A stretch of 17,716 nucleotides of DNA, taken from the NCBI GenBank assembly GCA_001303545.1, contig LJUA01000022.1:1-17716 (forward strand), written 5' to 3'. The position numbers and the translations under genes are program-made. This document shows, in pieces, positions 7,643 to 14,813 of the stretch. Numbering within the stretch: the stretch's first letter is position 1; every line of letters starts with the position of its first letter. The stretch is from Dehalococcoidia bacterium SM23_28_2 (GTDB lineage Bacteria; Chloroflexota; Dehalococcoidia; SM23-28-2). The notes beneath the pieces were generated by a model. It was not told where the DNA came from and ran no database searches. It worked only from the letters and a program-made list of their open reading frames with translations.

Positions 7643-7752
7643 CAACAGCCAAGCTATCGCAACACCCCTTCGAATACAAAGCTGACAATACCTACCGGAT
7701 GCGCCCAGGAGGGCGGCGGCCGACTCGACAGCCGAGCAGCTAGAGGCTGTTG
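7643..7752. repeat. Inverted repeat bracketing the 3' region of the EF-Tu-like gene
   Basis: CAACAGCC (7643-7650) and GGCTGTTG (7745-7752) are perfect 8-base complements around 94 bases that include smaller stems such as CTCG/CGAG. It starts two bases after the stop codon. It could be a structured 3' untranslated region or a weak transcript end, since GTCGTTTG follows. The coding strand of the structure is plus. Confidence 0.35.
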
Positions 7753-7786
7753 GTCGTTTGTCCCCAATATCAAGGCTCCAAAGAAG

Positions 7787-7812
7787 CAGCCCGCCTGCTG
7801 ACAGGCGGGCTG
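7787..7812 (-). terminator. Terminator of the riboflavin operon
   Basis: A perfect 10-bp GC-rich stem (CAGCCCGCCT, 7787-7796, with its complement at 7803-7812) has a 6-base loop. On the minus strand it is followed by GCTTCTTTGG, a short T-rich tail. It lies 34 bases after the ribH stop codon, between convergent genes. Confidence 0.7.
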
Positions 7813-7845
7813 GCACTTGCACCGATGGTTCCCATGAGGCTACCT

Positions 7846-8322
7846 CTAATCGCCAGCCATCCCTCCCATCAGGTTGGCCATCTCGATGGCTGACACGGCG
7901 GCATCGTAGCCCTTGTTGCCCATCTTCCCGCCCGCTCGTTCCAGGGCCTCCTCCAGCCCGTCGGCGGTGATGATGCCGAAGATAAGAGGCACGCCCGTCT
8001 CCAGGCCCACGCGGGCGATGCCGCTGCTGACCTGGCCTGCTACGTACTCGAAGTGGGGGGTTTCGCCGCGAATGACCGCCCCCAAGCAGATCACCGCCTG
8101 GTAGCGGCCGCTCTCGGCAAGCTTGCGAGCGACCAAGGGGATCTCGAAGGAACCGGGCACCCAGGCCACGTCCACCTTGTCCGACTCCACACCATGGCGC
8201 CTGAGGCCATCCTGAGCGCCCAGCAAGAGCTGGCGGGTTATCAGGTCGTTGAACCGGGAAACGACGATAGCTATGCTCAATCCCTCGCCTCTCAGACGTC
8301 CCTCAAAGGTTGTGCCAGCCAA
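7846..8322 (-). CDS. ribH: 6,7-dimethyl-8-ribityllumazine synthase
   Basis: Condenses 5-amino-6-ribitylaminouracil with 3,4-dihydroxy-2-butanone 4-phosphate to give lumazine, the substrate of riboflavin synthase. The 158-residue length fits the family. Visible motifs are SRFND (F24-N25, pyrimidine site), PGSFEIP (56-62), GAVIRGETPHFEYV (81-94, with H90 as the catalytic His), and KMGNKGYDAA (133-142, phosphate site). The start is the TTG at 8322, with GGGAGG 6 bases upstream and 14 bases after the ribBA stop. Longer in-frame extensions run into ribBA and are not coding. It is the last gene of the dcd-rib operon, ahead of a hairpin terminator. Confidence 0.95.
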   Translation of the reverse strand: MAGTTFEGRLRGEGLSIAIVVSRFNDLITRQLLLGAQDGLRRHGVESDKVDVAWVPGSFEIPLVARKLAESGRYQAVICLGAVIRGETPHFEYVAGQVSSGIARVGLETGVPLIFGIITADGLEEALERAGGKMGNKGYDAAVSAIEMANLMGGMAGD

Positions 8323-8336
8323 GAGATACCTCCCCG

Positions 8337-9545
8337 TCAGGACACGATGTCCAGCAAGTGGCCCAACTTGTCGCGCTTGGTCTCTAGGTAGCGCATATTG
8401 TGAGGGTTCGGCCGGGCGACGATAGGGATTCGCTCCACCACCTCCAGGCCGTATCCCTCCAGGCCCGCCCGCTTCGAGGGGTTGTTGGTGAGCAGACGGA
8501 TCTTCCTGAGCCCCAGGTCCACCAGGATCTGCATGCCGATGCCGTAGTCGCGACGGTCGGCGGGGAAGCCCAGAGCCTCGTTTGCCTCCACCGTGTCCAG
8601 GCCCTGCGTGTCCTGGAGAGCGTAGGCACGGATCTTGTTGCAGAAGCCGATGCCCCGCCCTTCCTGGCGCATGTAGACGAAGACCCCTCTTCCCTCCGCG
8701 GCGATTTGATCCAGGGCCAGCTCCACCTGCTCGCCGCAGTCGCAGCGCAGGCTGTGGAAAACGTCGCCGGTAACGCATTGGCTGTGCACGCGTACCAGCA
8801 CCGGCTCCGGCGTGGAGATATCGCCTATCACCAGGGCAGCGTGCTCGTCGGGGTCTATTATGCTGCGATAGGCGACCAGGCGAACCTCACCCCAGCGGGT
8901 GGGCAGCTTGGTCTCCGCCATTCGGCGCACCAGCCTCTCCCGCTGGATGCGGTAGGCGATGAGATTGTTCACGCTGAGGACCTTCAGCCGATGGCGGGCA
9001 GCGAATCGCTTGAGGTCAGGCAGGCGAGCCATGGTGCCGTCGGCCTTCATGATCTCGCACAGAACCGCCGCCGGATAGAGGCCGGCCAGGCGGGCCAGGT
9101 CAACAGCAGCTTCAGTCTGGCCTGCTCGCACCAGCACGCCCCCATCTCGGGCCCGCAGCGGGAACATGTGGCCCGGCATCACCAGATCCTCGGGCCTGGT
9201 GGCCGAGTCGATAAGAACACGCACCGTTTCGGCTCGATCGTGGGCCGAGATGCCTGTGCTGACGCCGTCGCGGGCCTCCACGGAAACGGTGAAGGCCGTG
9301 CCAAAGCGCGACTTGTTGTCCCCCACCATCATAGGGATACGCAGCTCATCCAATCGCTCGCCGGTCATGGGGATACAGACAAGGCCGCGGCCGTATTTGG
9401 TCATAAAGTTGACAGCCTCGGGCGTCACGAACTGAGCGGCCAGGGTGAGATCCCCTTCGTTCTCCCTGTCCTCATCATCGACAATGATGACAAAGCGCCC
9501 CTGTCGATAGTCCTGGATTGCCTCCTCAACAGTTGCCATTACCAT
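8337..9545 (-). CDS. ribBA: Bifunctional 3,4-DHBP synthase / GTP cyclohydrolase II
   Basis: Makes both precursors of riboflavin. The N-terminal domain (about 1-200) converts ribulose-5-phosphate to 3,4-dihydroxy-2-butanone 4-phosphate. It carries the acidic metal site DDEDRENEGDL (23-33) and GISAHDRAETV. The C-terminal domain (about 205-402) opens GTP. Its zinc ligands are C257, C268 and C270 in HSQCVTGDVFHSLRCDC, followed by MRQEGRGIG and RRDYGIGMQIL. The 402-residue length fits RibBA. I chose the ATG at 9545, with GAGGG upstream. A GTG at 9584, overlapping the ribE stop (GTGA) with AAGGGA upstream, would add 13 residues and allow translational coupling. An ATG at 9539 is a third option. All key residues of both domains are present. 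Confidence 0.96.
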   Translation of the reverse strand: MVMATVEEAIQDYRQGRFVIIVDDEDRENEGDLTLAAQFVTPEAVNFMTKYGRGLVCIPMTGERLDELRIPMMVGDNKSRFGTAFTVSVEARDGVSTGISAHDRAETVRVLIDSATRPEDLVMPGHMFPLRARDGGVLVRAGQTEAAVDLARLAGLYPAAVLCEIMKADGTMARLPDLKRFAARHRLKVLSVNNLIAYRIQRERLVRRMAETKLPTRWGEVRLVAYRSIIDPDEHAALVIGDISTPEPVLVRVHSQCVTGDVFHSLRCDCGEQVELALDQIAAEGRGVFVYMRQEGRGIGFCNKIRAYALQDTQGLDTVEANEALGFPADRRDYGIGMQILVDLGLRKIRLLTNNPSKRAGLEGYGLEVVERIPIVARPNPHNMRYLETKRDKLGHLLDIVS

Positions 9546-9580
9546 GGCCCCATCCCTCGCTTCTCCGGTCGGGTCCCTGC

Positions 9581-10183
9581 TCACTTGCCTATTCCCTTGT
9601 CAAGGCCCGACTCTTTAAGCAGTTGATCCACATACCGGGCTATTATGTCTGACTCTAAGTTTACCGTATCCCCGGGCTTCTTGCGAGTCAGGTTGGTGAC
9701 CTCCTGCGTGTAGAGCACCAAGGATACAGCGAACGAGCTCTCATCGCGGTCTATCACCGTAAGGCTAACGCCGTCGATAGCGATCGGCCCCTTGATGATG
9801 ACGTAGCGCATGATCTCCGGCGGCGCTGAGTAGCGGGCTATAACCGCATCCTCCTCGGGCGTGAGGGAGAGGAGGGAGCCGGTCGCTTCCACCACCCCCC
9901 GCACCAGATGGCCGCCCAGCCGGTCGCTGAGAGTGAGGGCCCGCTCCAAATTCACGAGATCGCCCGGCTCCAGCTCGCCCAGGTTGCTACGGCGATAGGT
10001 TTCCGGCATGACGTTGGAGACGAAGCTATCCTCCTCCATGTGAGCCACCGTCAGGTCTACCCCGTTGATGGAAATGCTGTCGCCCAGGTGCGTCCCCCGC
10101 AGAACCTTCTTGCAGCCGATGACCAATCGCCCCCGCTCGGCCTCCTTCACCATGCCTGTCTCTTCAACGATGCCACTGAACAT
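9581..10183 (-). CDS. ribE: Riboflavin synthase (alpha chain)
   Basis: Dismutates two lumazine molecules to riboflavin and 5-amino-6-ribitylaminouracil. The 200-residue protein has the expected start MFSGIVEE and two tandem barrel repeats (about 1-93 and 94-185), each with an xxxLTV lumazine site (NGVDLTV at 40-46, DGVSLTV at 137-143). Two positions differ from E. coli RibC: Cys48 is D43 here, and His102 of the SGH motif is V97 (GGHLVRGVVEATG). S36 matches E. coli Ser41. Whether this is a lineage-typical variant needs comparison. The ATG at 10183 follows the ribD stop directly (TAGATG), with GAGGGG upstream inside ribD, so translation is probably coupled. Confidence 0.94.
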   Translation of the reverse strand: MFSGIVEETGMVKEAERGRLVIGCKKVLRGTHLGDSISINGVDLTVAHMEEDSFVSNVMPETYRRSNLGELEPGDLVNLERALTLSDRLGGHLVRGVVEATGSLLSLTPEEDAVIARYSAPPEIMRYVIIKGPIAIDGVSLTVIDRDESSFAVSLVLYTQEVTNLTRKKPGDTVNLESDIIARYVDQLLKESGLDKGIGK

Positions 10184-11278
10184 CTATTCACCCCTCTTCG
10201 ATGGATAGCCGGTGATAAGAACATTGTCTCCCAACCGTTCTACCTCTACCTCCCGCAGGCGCCAGGCCTCAGCCAGCCGATGAGCTCCCCGGCCAGCTAC
10301 CGCCGCCGGCGCCTCGACCGCGCCGATGATCATGGGGGCGATGATCACCTGCACCTTGTCCACCAGCCCCTGATCGAACAGAGAGCCCAGGAGGATGCCC
10401 CCTCCCTCGGCCAGCACCGAGAGGACTCCCCGCTCGGCCAGCGCCGTCAGCAGCGGCCTCAGGTCAAGAGAATCGCCGCGCCCGGCGAGCACCAGCACCT
10501 CCGCGCCAGCCGCCTCCACGGCCTGTCGCCAGGAAGGGTCAAAGCCCTCGCCGGTGGCGATGAGCGCCCGCCCCGGCCCCCGAAGCACACGAGCGCTGGC
10601 CGGCGTGCGGCCGCCGCTGTCGACCACCACCCGCAGGGGCTGATGTTCGCTCTCCTGACCGCCGGGGCGAGCAGTTAGCTGGGGATCGTCCACCAGGATG
10701 GTGTTCACCCCCACCATCATAGCATCCACCATCGTTCGCTGCTCATGAGCCCACCGAAGGCTCTCCGAGCCGCTGATCCAGCGGGAATCGCCGCTGGCGG
10801 CAGCGATACGGCCGTCCAGGCTGGCGGCGAACTTGGCGATGACGAACGGGAGGCCGGTGGTACGATGCTTGACGTAGGCCTCGTTGAGGCGACGCGCCTC
10901 CTCCTCGCGCTCGCCCACCTGCACAGCGATGCCCGCGGCCTCCAGTTCCTTCTGGCCGCGGCCGCTCACGTCGGGGTCAGGGTCAGGGAAAGCCATATGC
11001 ACCTCGGCCACGCCGGCGGCGATGATCGCCTCCGTGCAGGGCGGCGTCCGCCCCTGATGGCAGCAGGGCTCCAGGCTGACGTACAGGGTGGAGCCGCGCG
11101 CCGCCTCGCCCGCCTGCTCGAGGGCCACCGCCTCCGCGTGAGGTCCTCCCGGCGGCTGAGTGAAGCCCTCGCCGACCACCTGCCCGTCGCGCACCAGGAC
11201 GGCGCCTACCGCCGGATTGGGGCTGACTCGTCCCAGAGCCTGGCGTGCCAGAGCCAGGGCTCGCTGCATGTAGTCCAC
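10184..11278 (-). CDS. ribD: Bifunctional pyrimidine deaminase / reductase
   Basis: Deaminates and then reduces the pyrimidine product of GTP cyclohydrolase II to 5-amino-6-ribitylaminouracil phosphate. The deaminase domain (1-145) has H47-A-E49 and the zinc cysteines C72 and C81 in PCCHQGRTPPC. The reductase domain (about 148-364) starts FVIAKFAASLDGRIA, with SRWISG, the pattern DAMMVGVNTILVDDPQLTAR and the NADPH-type AEGGGILLGSL. Its 364 residues match the fused family. The GTG at 11278 gives the typical N-terminus DYMQRALALAR; an ATG three codons in is the alternative. It lies 5 bases after the dcd stop and abuts ribE. The phosphatase that must act on its product is not in the operon. Confidence 0.96.
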   Translation of the reverse strand: MDYMQRALALARQALGRVSPNPAVGAVLVRDGQVVGEGFTQPPGGPHAEAVALEQAGEAARGSTLYVSLEPCCHQGRTPPCTEAIIAAGVAEVHMAFPDPDPDVSGRGQKELEAAGIAVQVGEREEEARRLNEAYVKHRTTGLPFVIAKFAASLDGRIAAASGDSRWISGSESLRWAHEQRTMVDAMMVGVNTILVDDPQLTARPGGQESEHQPLRVVVDSGGRTPASARVLRGPGRALIATGEGFDPSWRQAVEAAGAEVLVLAGRGDSLDLRPLLTALAERGVLSVLAEGGGILLGSLFDQGLVDKVQVIIAPMIIGAVEAPAAVAGRGAHRLAEAWRLREVEVERLGDNVLITGYPSKRGE

Positions 11279-11283
11279 GCCGA

Positions 11284-11865
11284 TCAGTCCGATCTTCGGG
11301 GAAAGTCCTGATGGGCCCGGCTGGCAGTGGGGCCCGTTTGCCCCTGATACTTGCTGCCCAGCTCGGGCGAACCGTACAGCCTTTCGGCCGGTGTACTGAG
11401 ACGGAGGAAGGATATCTGACAGATGCGCATGCCGGGACGGACGGCGATAGGCATCTTGGCCACGTTGGATAGCTCCAGGGTTAGCCTGCCGGTCCAGCCG
11501 GGGTCAACGAAGCCGGCGGTGGCGTGGATGAGCAGGCCCAGGCGCCCCAGCGAGCTCTTGCCGTCCACCCGCGCCACGATGTCGTCGGGAAGGGTTATCG
11601 TTTCCAGGGTTGCCGCCAGGATGAACTCCCCCGGCTGAATGATGAACGGCTCGTCCCCTTCCACCTCCACCAGCTCAGTGAAGCCCTCCATCGGCTGGCC
11701 AACGTCCAGATAGGGGCGCGGCAGAACGCCCACTCGAAACACACGGAACACAGACGCCAGCCGCAGATCAACGCTGGACGGCTGGATACAGCCGTCCTCC
11801 AGGGGGTCGATCACCAGACGCCCCCGGCTTATCTCTTCGCGAATGGAGCGATCGCTAAGAACCAC
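11284..11865 (-). CDS. dcd: dCTP deaminase, probably dUMP-forming
   Basis: Deaminates dCTP on the way to dUMP for thymidylate synthesis. The 193-residue trimer-forming protein has GKSSLGRLGL (102-111), HATAGFVDPGW (114-124) and LTLELSNVA with catalytic E131. It ends in SKYQGQTGPTASR, the tail that closes over the nucleotide. The HxTAGFxDPG and ELSNVA signatures resemble the Mycobacterium tuberculosis bifunctional DCD-DUT more than E. coli Dcd (HVTAHRIDPG). The dUMP-forming call is therefore an inference from family knowledge. The GTG at 11865 gives the usual MVLSDRxI N-terminus. It is the first gene of the operon and has the promoter and inverted repeat immediately upstream. Confidence 0.93.
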   Translation of the reverse strand: MVLSDRSIREEISRGRLVIDPLEDGCIQPSSVDLRLASVFRVFRVGVLPRPYLDVGQPMEGFTELVEVEGDEPFIIQPGEFILAATLETITLPDDIVARVDGKSSLGRLGLLIHATAGFVDPGWTGRLTLELSNVAKMPIAVRPGMRICQISFLRLSTPAERLYGSPELGSKYQGQTGPTASRAHQDFPRRSD

Positions 11866-11873
11866 CGATAGCT

Positions 11874-11896
11874 CGCCACCTTTGCCTTCGGTGGCG
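11874..11896. promoter_or_regulatory. Inverted repeat over the start of the dcd-rib transcript
   Basis: CGCCACC (11874-11880) and GGTGGCG (11890-11896) are perfect 7-base complements with a 9-base centre. The predicted transcription start (about 11892) falls inside the outer arm, so the repeat is better placed as a repressor operator than as a full RNA hairpin. The inner arm is next to the dcd ribosome region. The regulator is unknown. Confidence 0.45.
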
Positions 11897-11898
11897 TC

Positions 11899-11928
11899 AT
11901 TCTAGCATTCGCTAAGCTTCAGGAGCAA
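11899..11928 (-). promoter_or_regulatory. Promoter of the dcd-rib operon
   Basis: Read on the minus strand, a -35 TTGCTC (11928-11923), an 18-base spacer and a -10 TAGAAT (11904-11899) preceded by TGC, an extended -10. The leader to the dcd GTG is only about 27 bases, too short for an FMN riboswitch. Confidence 0.65.
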
Positions 11929-11932
11929 CCGA

Positions 11933-11963
11933 GGGCTGGGAGCACAGCGGGCACTCCCAGCCC
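11933..11963 (-). terminator. Hairpin after the SIMPL operon
   Basis: GGGCTGGGAG (11933-11942) and CTCCCAGCCC (11954-11963) make a perfect 10-bp stem with an 11-base loop, 11 bases past the stop of the last SIMPL gene. No strong T-run follows (CTCGGTTGCTCC on the minus strand), so it is a probable but not classical terminator. It is just upstream of the dcd promoter. Confidence 0.5.
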
Positions 11964-11974
11964 CCGTCGTTCCG

Positions 11975-13021
11975 TCAGCTCATGGCAAAGGTCAGGGTAA
12001 CGTTGGCGACGATCTGCACCTCCGCTGGCATCACCGGGTCGTAGGCCATGCCCTCGTAGCCATAGGGGCCGGCGTAATAAGTATCGAAGGACGGATCGCA
12101 GGAGGAGGGCCCGAAGGGGCTATAGATGTACTCGGAGGCAGCTACAACGTCTCCCAGACCCACATCCAGCGCCTCCGCCAGGCCGGCACCATTATCGCGG
12201 CCGTCCTCCACCGCCACCCGGCGGGCAGCCGCCAGAAGGTCGTCACAATCGTCCACGGTATACATGACGCCTACGTTCTGGAGCATGAGGGTGCCGCTTT
12301 CGTTGACGGCCTCCGTGGCAGCCTCCACCAGGGGTTCCACCTCATCGGCGGGGTTGTCCACGGTCACCGTGACCCGAGCGCTGCCAGAACCATAAGGGTC
12401 GTAGTAGTAGCCGGACGAGTAGATGGTGATCTCGATATCCGAGTCGGAGAAGCCCTCACCCTTGATGGCATCGATGAGAGGCTCCAGGTCGGCCTCAGTG
12501 ATGGGCGACGGCGGGACCGGTGTGGGGTATTCATCCGGTGGCATGGCCGGCTCCGTCTCGATATCCACGCCAACCCCCGGTACGGCCCTTGGCTCGACCG
12601 ACACGGGCGTGGGATAGACCTCCCCCGATTTGCTCACCACGAACTGGACGCGGGCAGCATCGGCGGGCGCGGTAGCGCGGCCGTAGCCCTGGACAGTGAT
12701 GCCCCCCTGGGCCTGCAACTGGGGCGAGACCGAAAGGCTTTCCCCTCCCATGCCGCCTACCGGGTAGGCCGCGGTGGGAGGGTAGGCTGCGCCAGTGTAG
12801 GCCGCACGGGCGGCCTCTTCCTTCTCAGCGATGGCCGCCGCATAGGAAGCAGAGTCCGTCGTCGATGCTTGATCGATACCCCCGCTCGTATCCTGGCCGA
12901 CGGCCGCCGCCAGGCCCTTCTCGACTGTCACCCCGGCGCCTGCGCCATCGCAGGCCACAGCCAGGACGACCAACGCCCCCGCCAACAACGCAAAGGCTGC
13001 CAGCGTAAGCTTTGTCCTCAT
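11975..13021 (-). CDS. SIMPL-domain (DUF541) lipoprotein with long insertion
   Basis: A 348-residue predicted lipoprotein. The signal peptide ends in the lipobox LAVAC (Cys24). A low-complexity Ala/Tyr/Gly linker covers about 26-105. The SIMPL fold begins with ITVQGYGRATAPADAARVQFVVS (108-130) and continues with the helix/strand LEPLIDAIKGEGFSDSDIEITIYS. It resumes with VDDCDDLLAAARRVAVEDGRDNGAGLAEAL and ends in the strand VQIVANVTLTFAMS. A Pro/Glu/Val-rich insertion of about 45 residues (131-175) splits the first strand from the first helix. C259 and C308 might pair. The ATG at 13021 has AAGGAG 7 bases upstream; an upstream GTG/ATG adds only MGKETS. It is the last gene of the sigma operon, 21 bases after the first SIMPL gene. 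The molecular role of SIMPL proteins is poorly known. Confidence 0.87.
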   Translation of the reverse strand: MRTKLTLAAFALLAGALVVLAVACDGAGAGVTVEKGLAAAVGQDTSGGIDQASTTDSASYAAAIAEKEEAARAAYTGAAYPPTAAYPVGGMGGESLSVSPQLQAQGGITVQGYGRATAPADAARVQFVVSKSGEVYPTPVSVEPRAVPGVGVDIETEPAMPPDEYPTPVPPSPITEADLEPLIDAIKGEGFSDSDIEITIYSSGYYYDPYGSGSARVTVTVDNPADEVEPLVEAATEAVNESGTLMLQNVGVMYTVDDCDDLLAAARRVAVEDGRDNGAGLAEALDVGLGDVVAASEYIYSPFGPSSCDPSFDTYYAGPYGYEGMAYDPVMPAEVQIVANVTLTFAMS

Positions 13022-13042
13022 GGACGTCTCCTTTCCCAATGA

Positions 13043-13855
13043 TCAATCGATCGCATAAATGATGTTGACGTTGACCACTACCTCCAGCTCGCCTGCGCTG
13101 ATCTCAGTGACCGCCGCCTCCTCCATCGCGTAGCCCATCCCGCGGTCGAAGTAGGGCTGCGGCGAAGGAGCATAGCTCGACTCGGTGATGTAGGTGGGCT
13201 TGCCCAGGCTCACTCCGGCCAGAGAAGCCAGCTCCTCGGCCTTCGCCCGGGCGTCGGCCATCGCCTCCTCGCGGGCGTCACTGCGCAGGGCTGTCGTGTC
13301 GTCGATGGCGAAGGAGATGCCCTGCATCTGGAGCAGGTCGCCGCCCGCCTCCACGGCGTCATCGATGACCTCTCCCACCTTGTCCACGTCCCGCACCTTC
13401 ACCTGGAGCATATGGCTCACTCGATAGCCCGTCAGTATCCGCTCGTCGTTGCGGTAGTCGTACTCGGGGTAGATGCTGAAGCTGCTGGTCTGGATGTCTT
13501 TCTCCTGAACGCCATCGTCCTCCAGGGAGTCCAGTAGGTCGCTCATCGCTTCCTGCACCTCGCTGTTGGCCGCCTTGACCGTGGACGCCTTGGCCGAGAC
13601 GCCCAGGCCCAGCACCACGATGTCGGGGGCGGCCGAAGCTCGCCCCTCGCCGGTCACGCTTATCCCCTGCGGCTCCGAGTTGCTGTTCGCTCCGACGGCC
13701 GATGACACATACGACGCCTCGGATGCCGACGGTTGCGACGATGTCGCAGGCTCTGACTGCCCCGGCGAGGCCGATGAGTCAGAACCGCAGGCAGCGAGCA
13801 GAACAAGAGACAAAAGCGCGCCCGCTATCAGTAGTACCCCTATCCCTTTCTTCAT
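13043..13855 (-). CDS. SIMPL-domain (DUF541) lipoprotein
   Basis: A 270-residue predicted lipoprotein with signal peptide MKKGIGVLLIAGALLSLVLL and lipobox LAAC (Cys23). A Ser-rich linker to about 62 is followed by a compact, complete SIMPL domain. That domain runs from ISVTGEGRASAAPDIVVLGLGV (65-86) and SDLLDSLEDDGVQEKDIQTSSFSIYP through YRVSHMLQVKVRDVDKVGEVIDDAV. It continues to the family hallmark REEAMADARAKAEELASLAGVSLGK (195-219) and ends in a final strand. I chose the ATG at 13855, with GGAGG 8 bases upstream; longer in-frame starts would displace the lipobox signal. It begins 19 bases after the anti-sigma stop, so it is very likely co-transcribed with it. It is only distantly similar to its neighbour, so any duplication is old. 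Confidence 0.92.
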   Translation of the reverse strand: MKKGIGVLLIAGALLSLVLLAACGSDSSASPGQSEPATSSQPSASEASYVSSAVGANSNSEPQGISVTGEGRASAAPDIVVLGLGVSAKASTVKAANSEVQEAMSDLLDSLEDDGVQEKDIQTSSFSIYPEYDYRNDERILTGYRVSHMLQVKVRDVDKVGEVIDDAVEAGGDLLQMQGISFAIDDTTALRSDAREEAMADARAKAEELASLAGVSLGKPTYITESSYAPSPQPYFDRGMGYAMEEAAVTEISAGELEVVVNVNIIYAID

Positions 13856-13874
13856 GAGGATCGCCTCCTTCATA

Positions 13875-14807
13875 CTAGCCTCGGTCCCCGATGCCTCTGT
13901 GGAAACGGGTAGTAACCCAGAGGACAACAAGGATGCCTACGCCGGCGCCCAGGCCGATCTCCAGCCAGCGCACGACGTCCCCCCGCGAGAGGCCGCCGTC
14001 TTCCTCCTCGGCAACGGCTGGAGCGCCGTCCGGCGCAAGATCAGCTTCCTCGTCCACCTCGGCATCCTCCACCGTCGCCTTATCCTGCGCCTGCTCCCCG
14101 AACCCGAAAACGCCCTCCTCCACGCCGGCCGGCGCCGGTGTCGGACCCTCTGTAACACCAGGAACGTCCCGGCTCCAGATACCAGGGGGCTCAGGCGTCT
14201 CCGCAGGCGCCCCCACTATCGCTGATGGCGTCTCCTCGGCTGCTGGCGCCTCCACAGGCGGCGCTTCTACCGCTGCCGGCGTCTCTGCAGGCGGCGCCTC
14301 TACCGCTGCCGGCGTCTCTGCAGGCACCGCGCCTATCATCGGTTGCGTCTCCTCGGCCGCCGGCGTCCCCACAGGCACCGCCTCCGCTACTGCCGGCGTC
14401 TCCTGATTTGCGGACAGTAGCATTCCCGAGGGCTTCTCTTCCTCCTGCTCGCCTCCTCCGGGAAGGCCGGCGAAGTCGCCGACCACCACCAGGGTCAGAG
14501 CGAAGGCGGCGGTTGCCGTGGCCAGACGCAGGCCGAACTCCAGCCGCCTGGCCGTCGGCCGCGGGCGCACCTCCGCGACGGGAGGAGCCGCCAGCGTGAA
14601 CGAGCGGGGCACCTCGGCCATCGGCAGGCTGCCCAGGGTCTCGACGGTAGCCCGAAGCTCCGCCAGCTCCTGGCGACAGGCTTCGCAGGAATGGAGATGG
14701 GCCTCCAGCCGACGTCGCGCTTTCTCCGAAAGCATATCGTCCACGTAGGCAGAGAGGTCGCGGCGAAAACGCCGATGGCGGAACTGCTCCAAGGCTTTCA
14801 GCATCAT
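13875..14807 (-). CDS. Zinc-type anti-sigma factor with two membrane spans
   Basis: A 310-residue protein that probably holds the adjacent sigma factor at the membrane. The N-terminal zf-HC2/ZAS domain has H37-x3-C41-x2-C44 (HLHSCEAC), preceded by LSAYVDDMLSEKARRRLEAHL. A first membrane span lies at about 92-110. A long Pro/Ala/Glu-rich segment (about 120-230) with an 11-residue repeat (ETPAAVEAPPA) and an acidic stretch (230-272) follow. A second span at 281-299 is followed by the basic tail RFHRGIGDRG. The topology is thus N-in, 170-residue loop outside, C-in. Most ZAS proteins have one span or none. The ATG at 14807 (or 14804) is 6 bases after the sigma stop, with AAGGAG inside the end of the sigma gene, which suggests coupled translation. 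Confidence 0.9.
   Translation of the reverse strand: MMLKALEQFRHRRFRRDLSAYVDDMLSEKARRRLEAHLHSCEACRQELAELRATVETLGSLPMAEVPRSFTLAAPPVAEVRPRPTARRLEFGLRLATATAAFALTLVVVGDFAGLPGGGEQEEEKPSGMLLSANQETPAVAEAVPVGTPAAEETQPMIGAVPAETPAAVEAPPAETPAAVEAPPVEAPAAEETPSAIVGAPAETPEPPGIWSRDVPGVTEGPTPAPAGVEEGVFGFGEQAQDKATVEDAEVDEEADLAPDGAPAVAEEEDGGLSRGDVVRWLEIGLGAGVGILVVLWVTTRFHRGIGDRG
14261..14326. repeat. 33-bp tandem repeat in the anti-sigma linker
   Basis: Two adjacent 33-base units (14261-14293 and 14294-14326) differ at two positions (one inside, one at the last base). They encode the 11-residue unit ETPAAVEAPPA. Looser copies flank both sides (for example 14240-14260 and 14360-14400), so the linker seems to have grown by slippage of this unit. 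Confidence 0.8.
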
Positions 14808-14813
14808 TGGTCC

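Noticed and set aside
8400..9626. 408-codon plus-strand open frame
   Set aside because: It is the antisense shadow of ribBA; GC-rich codon bias keeps the frame open, and the protein has no family features or ribosome site.
9908..10678. 256-codon plus-strand open frame
   Set aside because: Antisense to ribE and ribD, which are unmistakable on the other strand.
11866..11974. FMN riboswitch before the rib operon
   Set aside because: The gap to the previous gene is 109 bases, the predicted leader is about 27 bases, and the conserved RFN core pieces are absent.
14261..14326. CRISPR-like repeat
   Set aside because: The units are directly adjacent without spacers and encode the 11-residue linker repeat of the anti-sigma factor.
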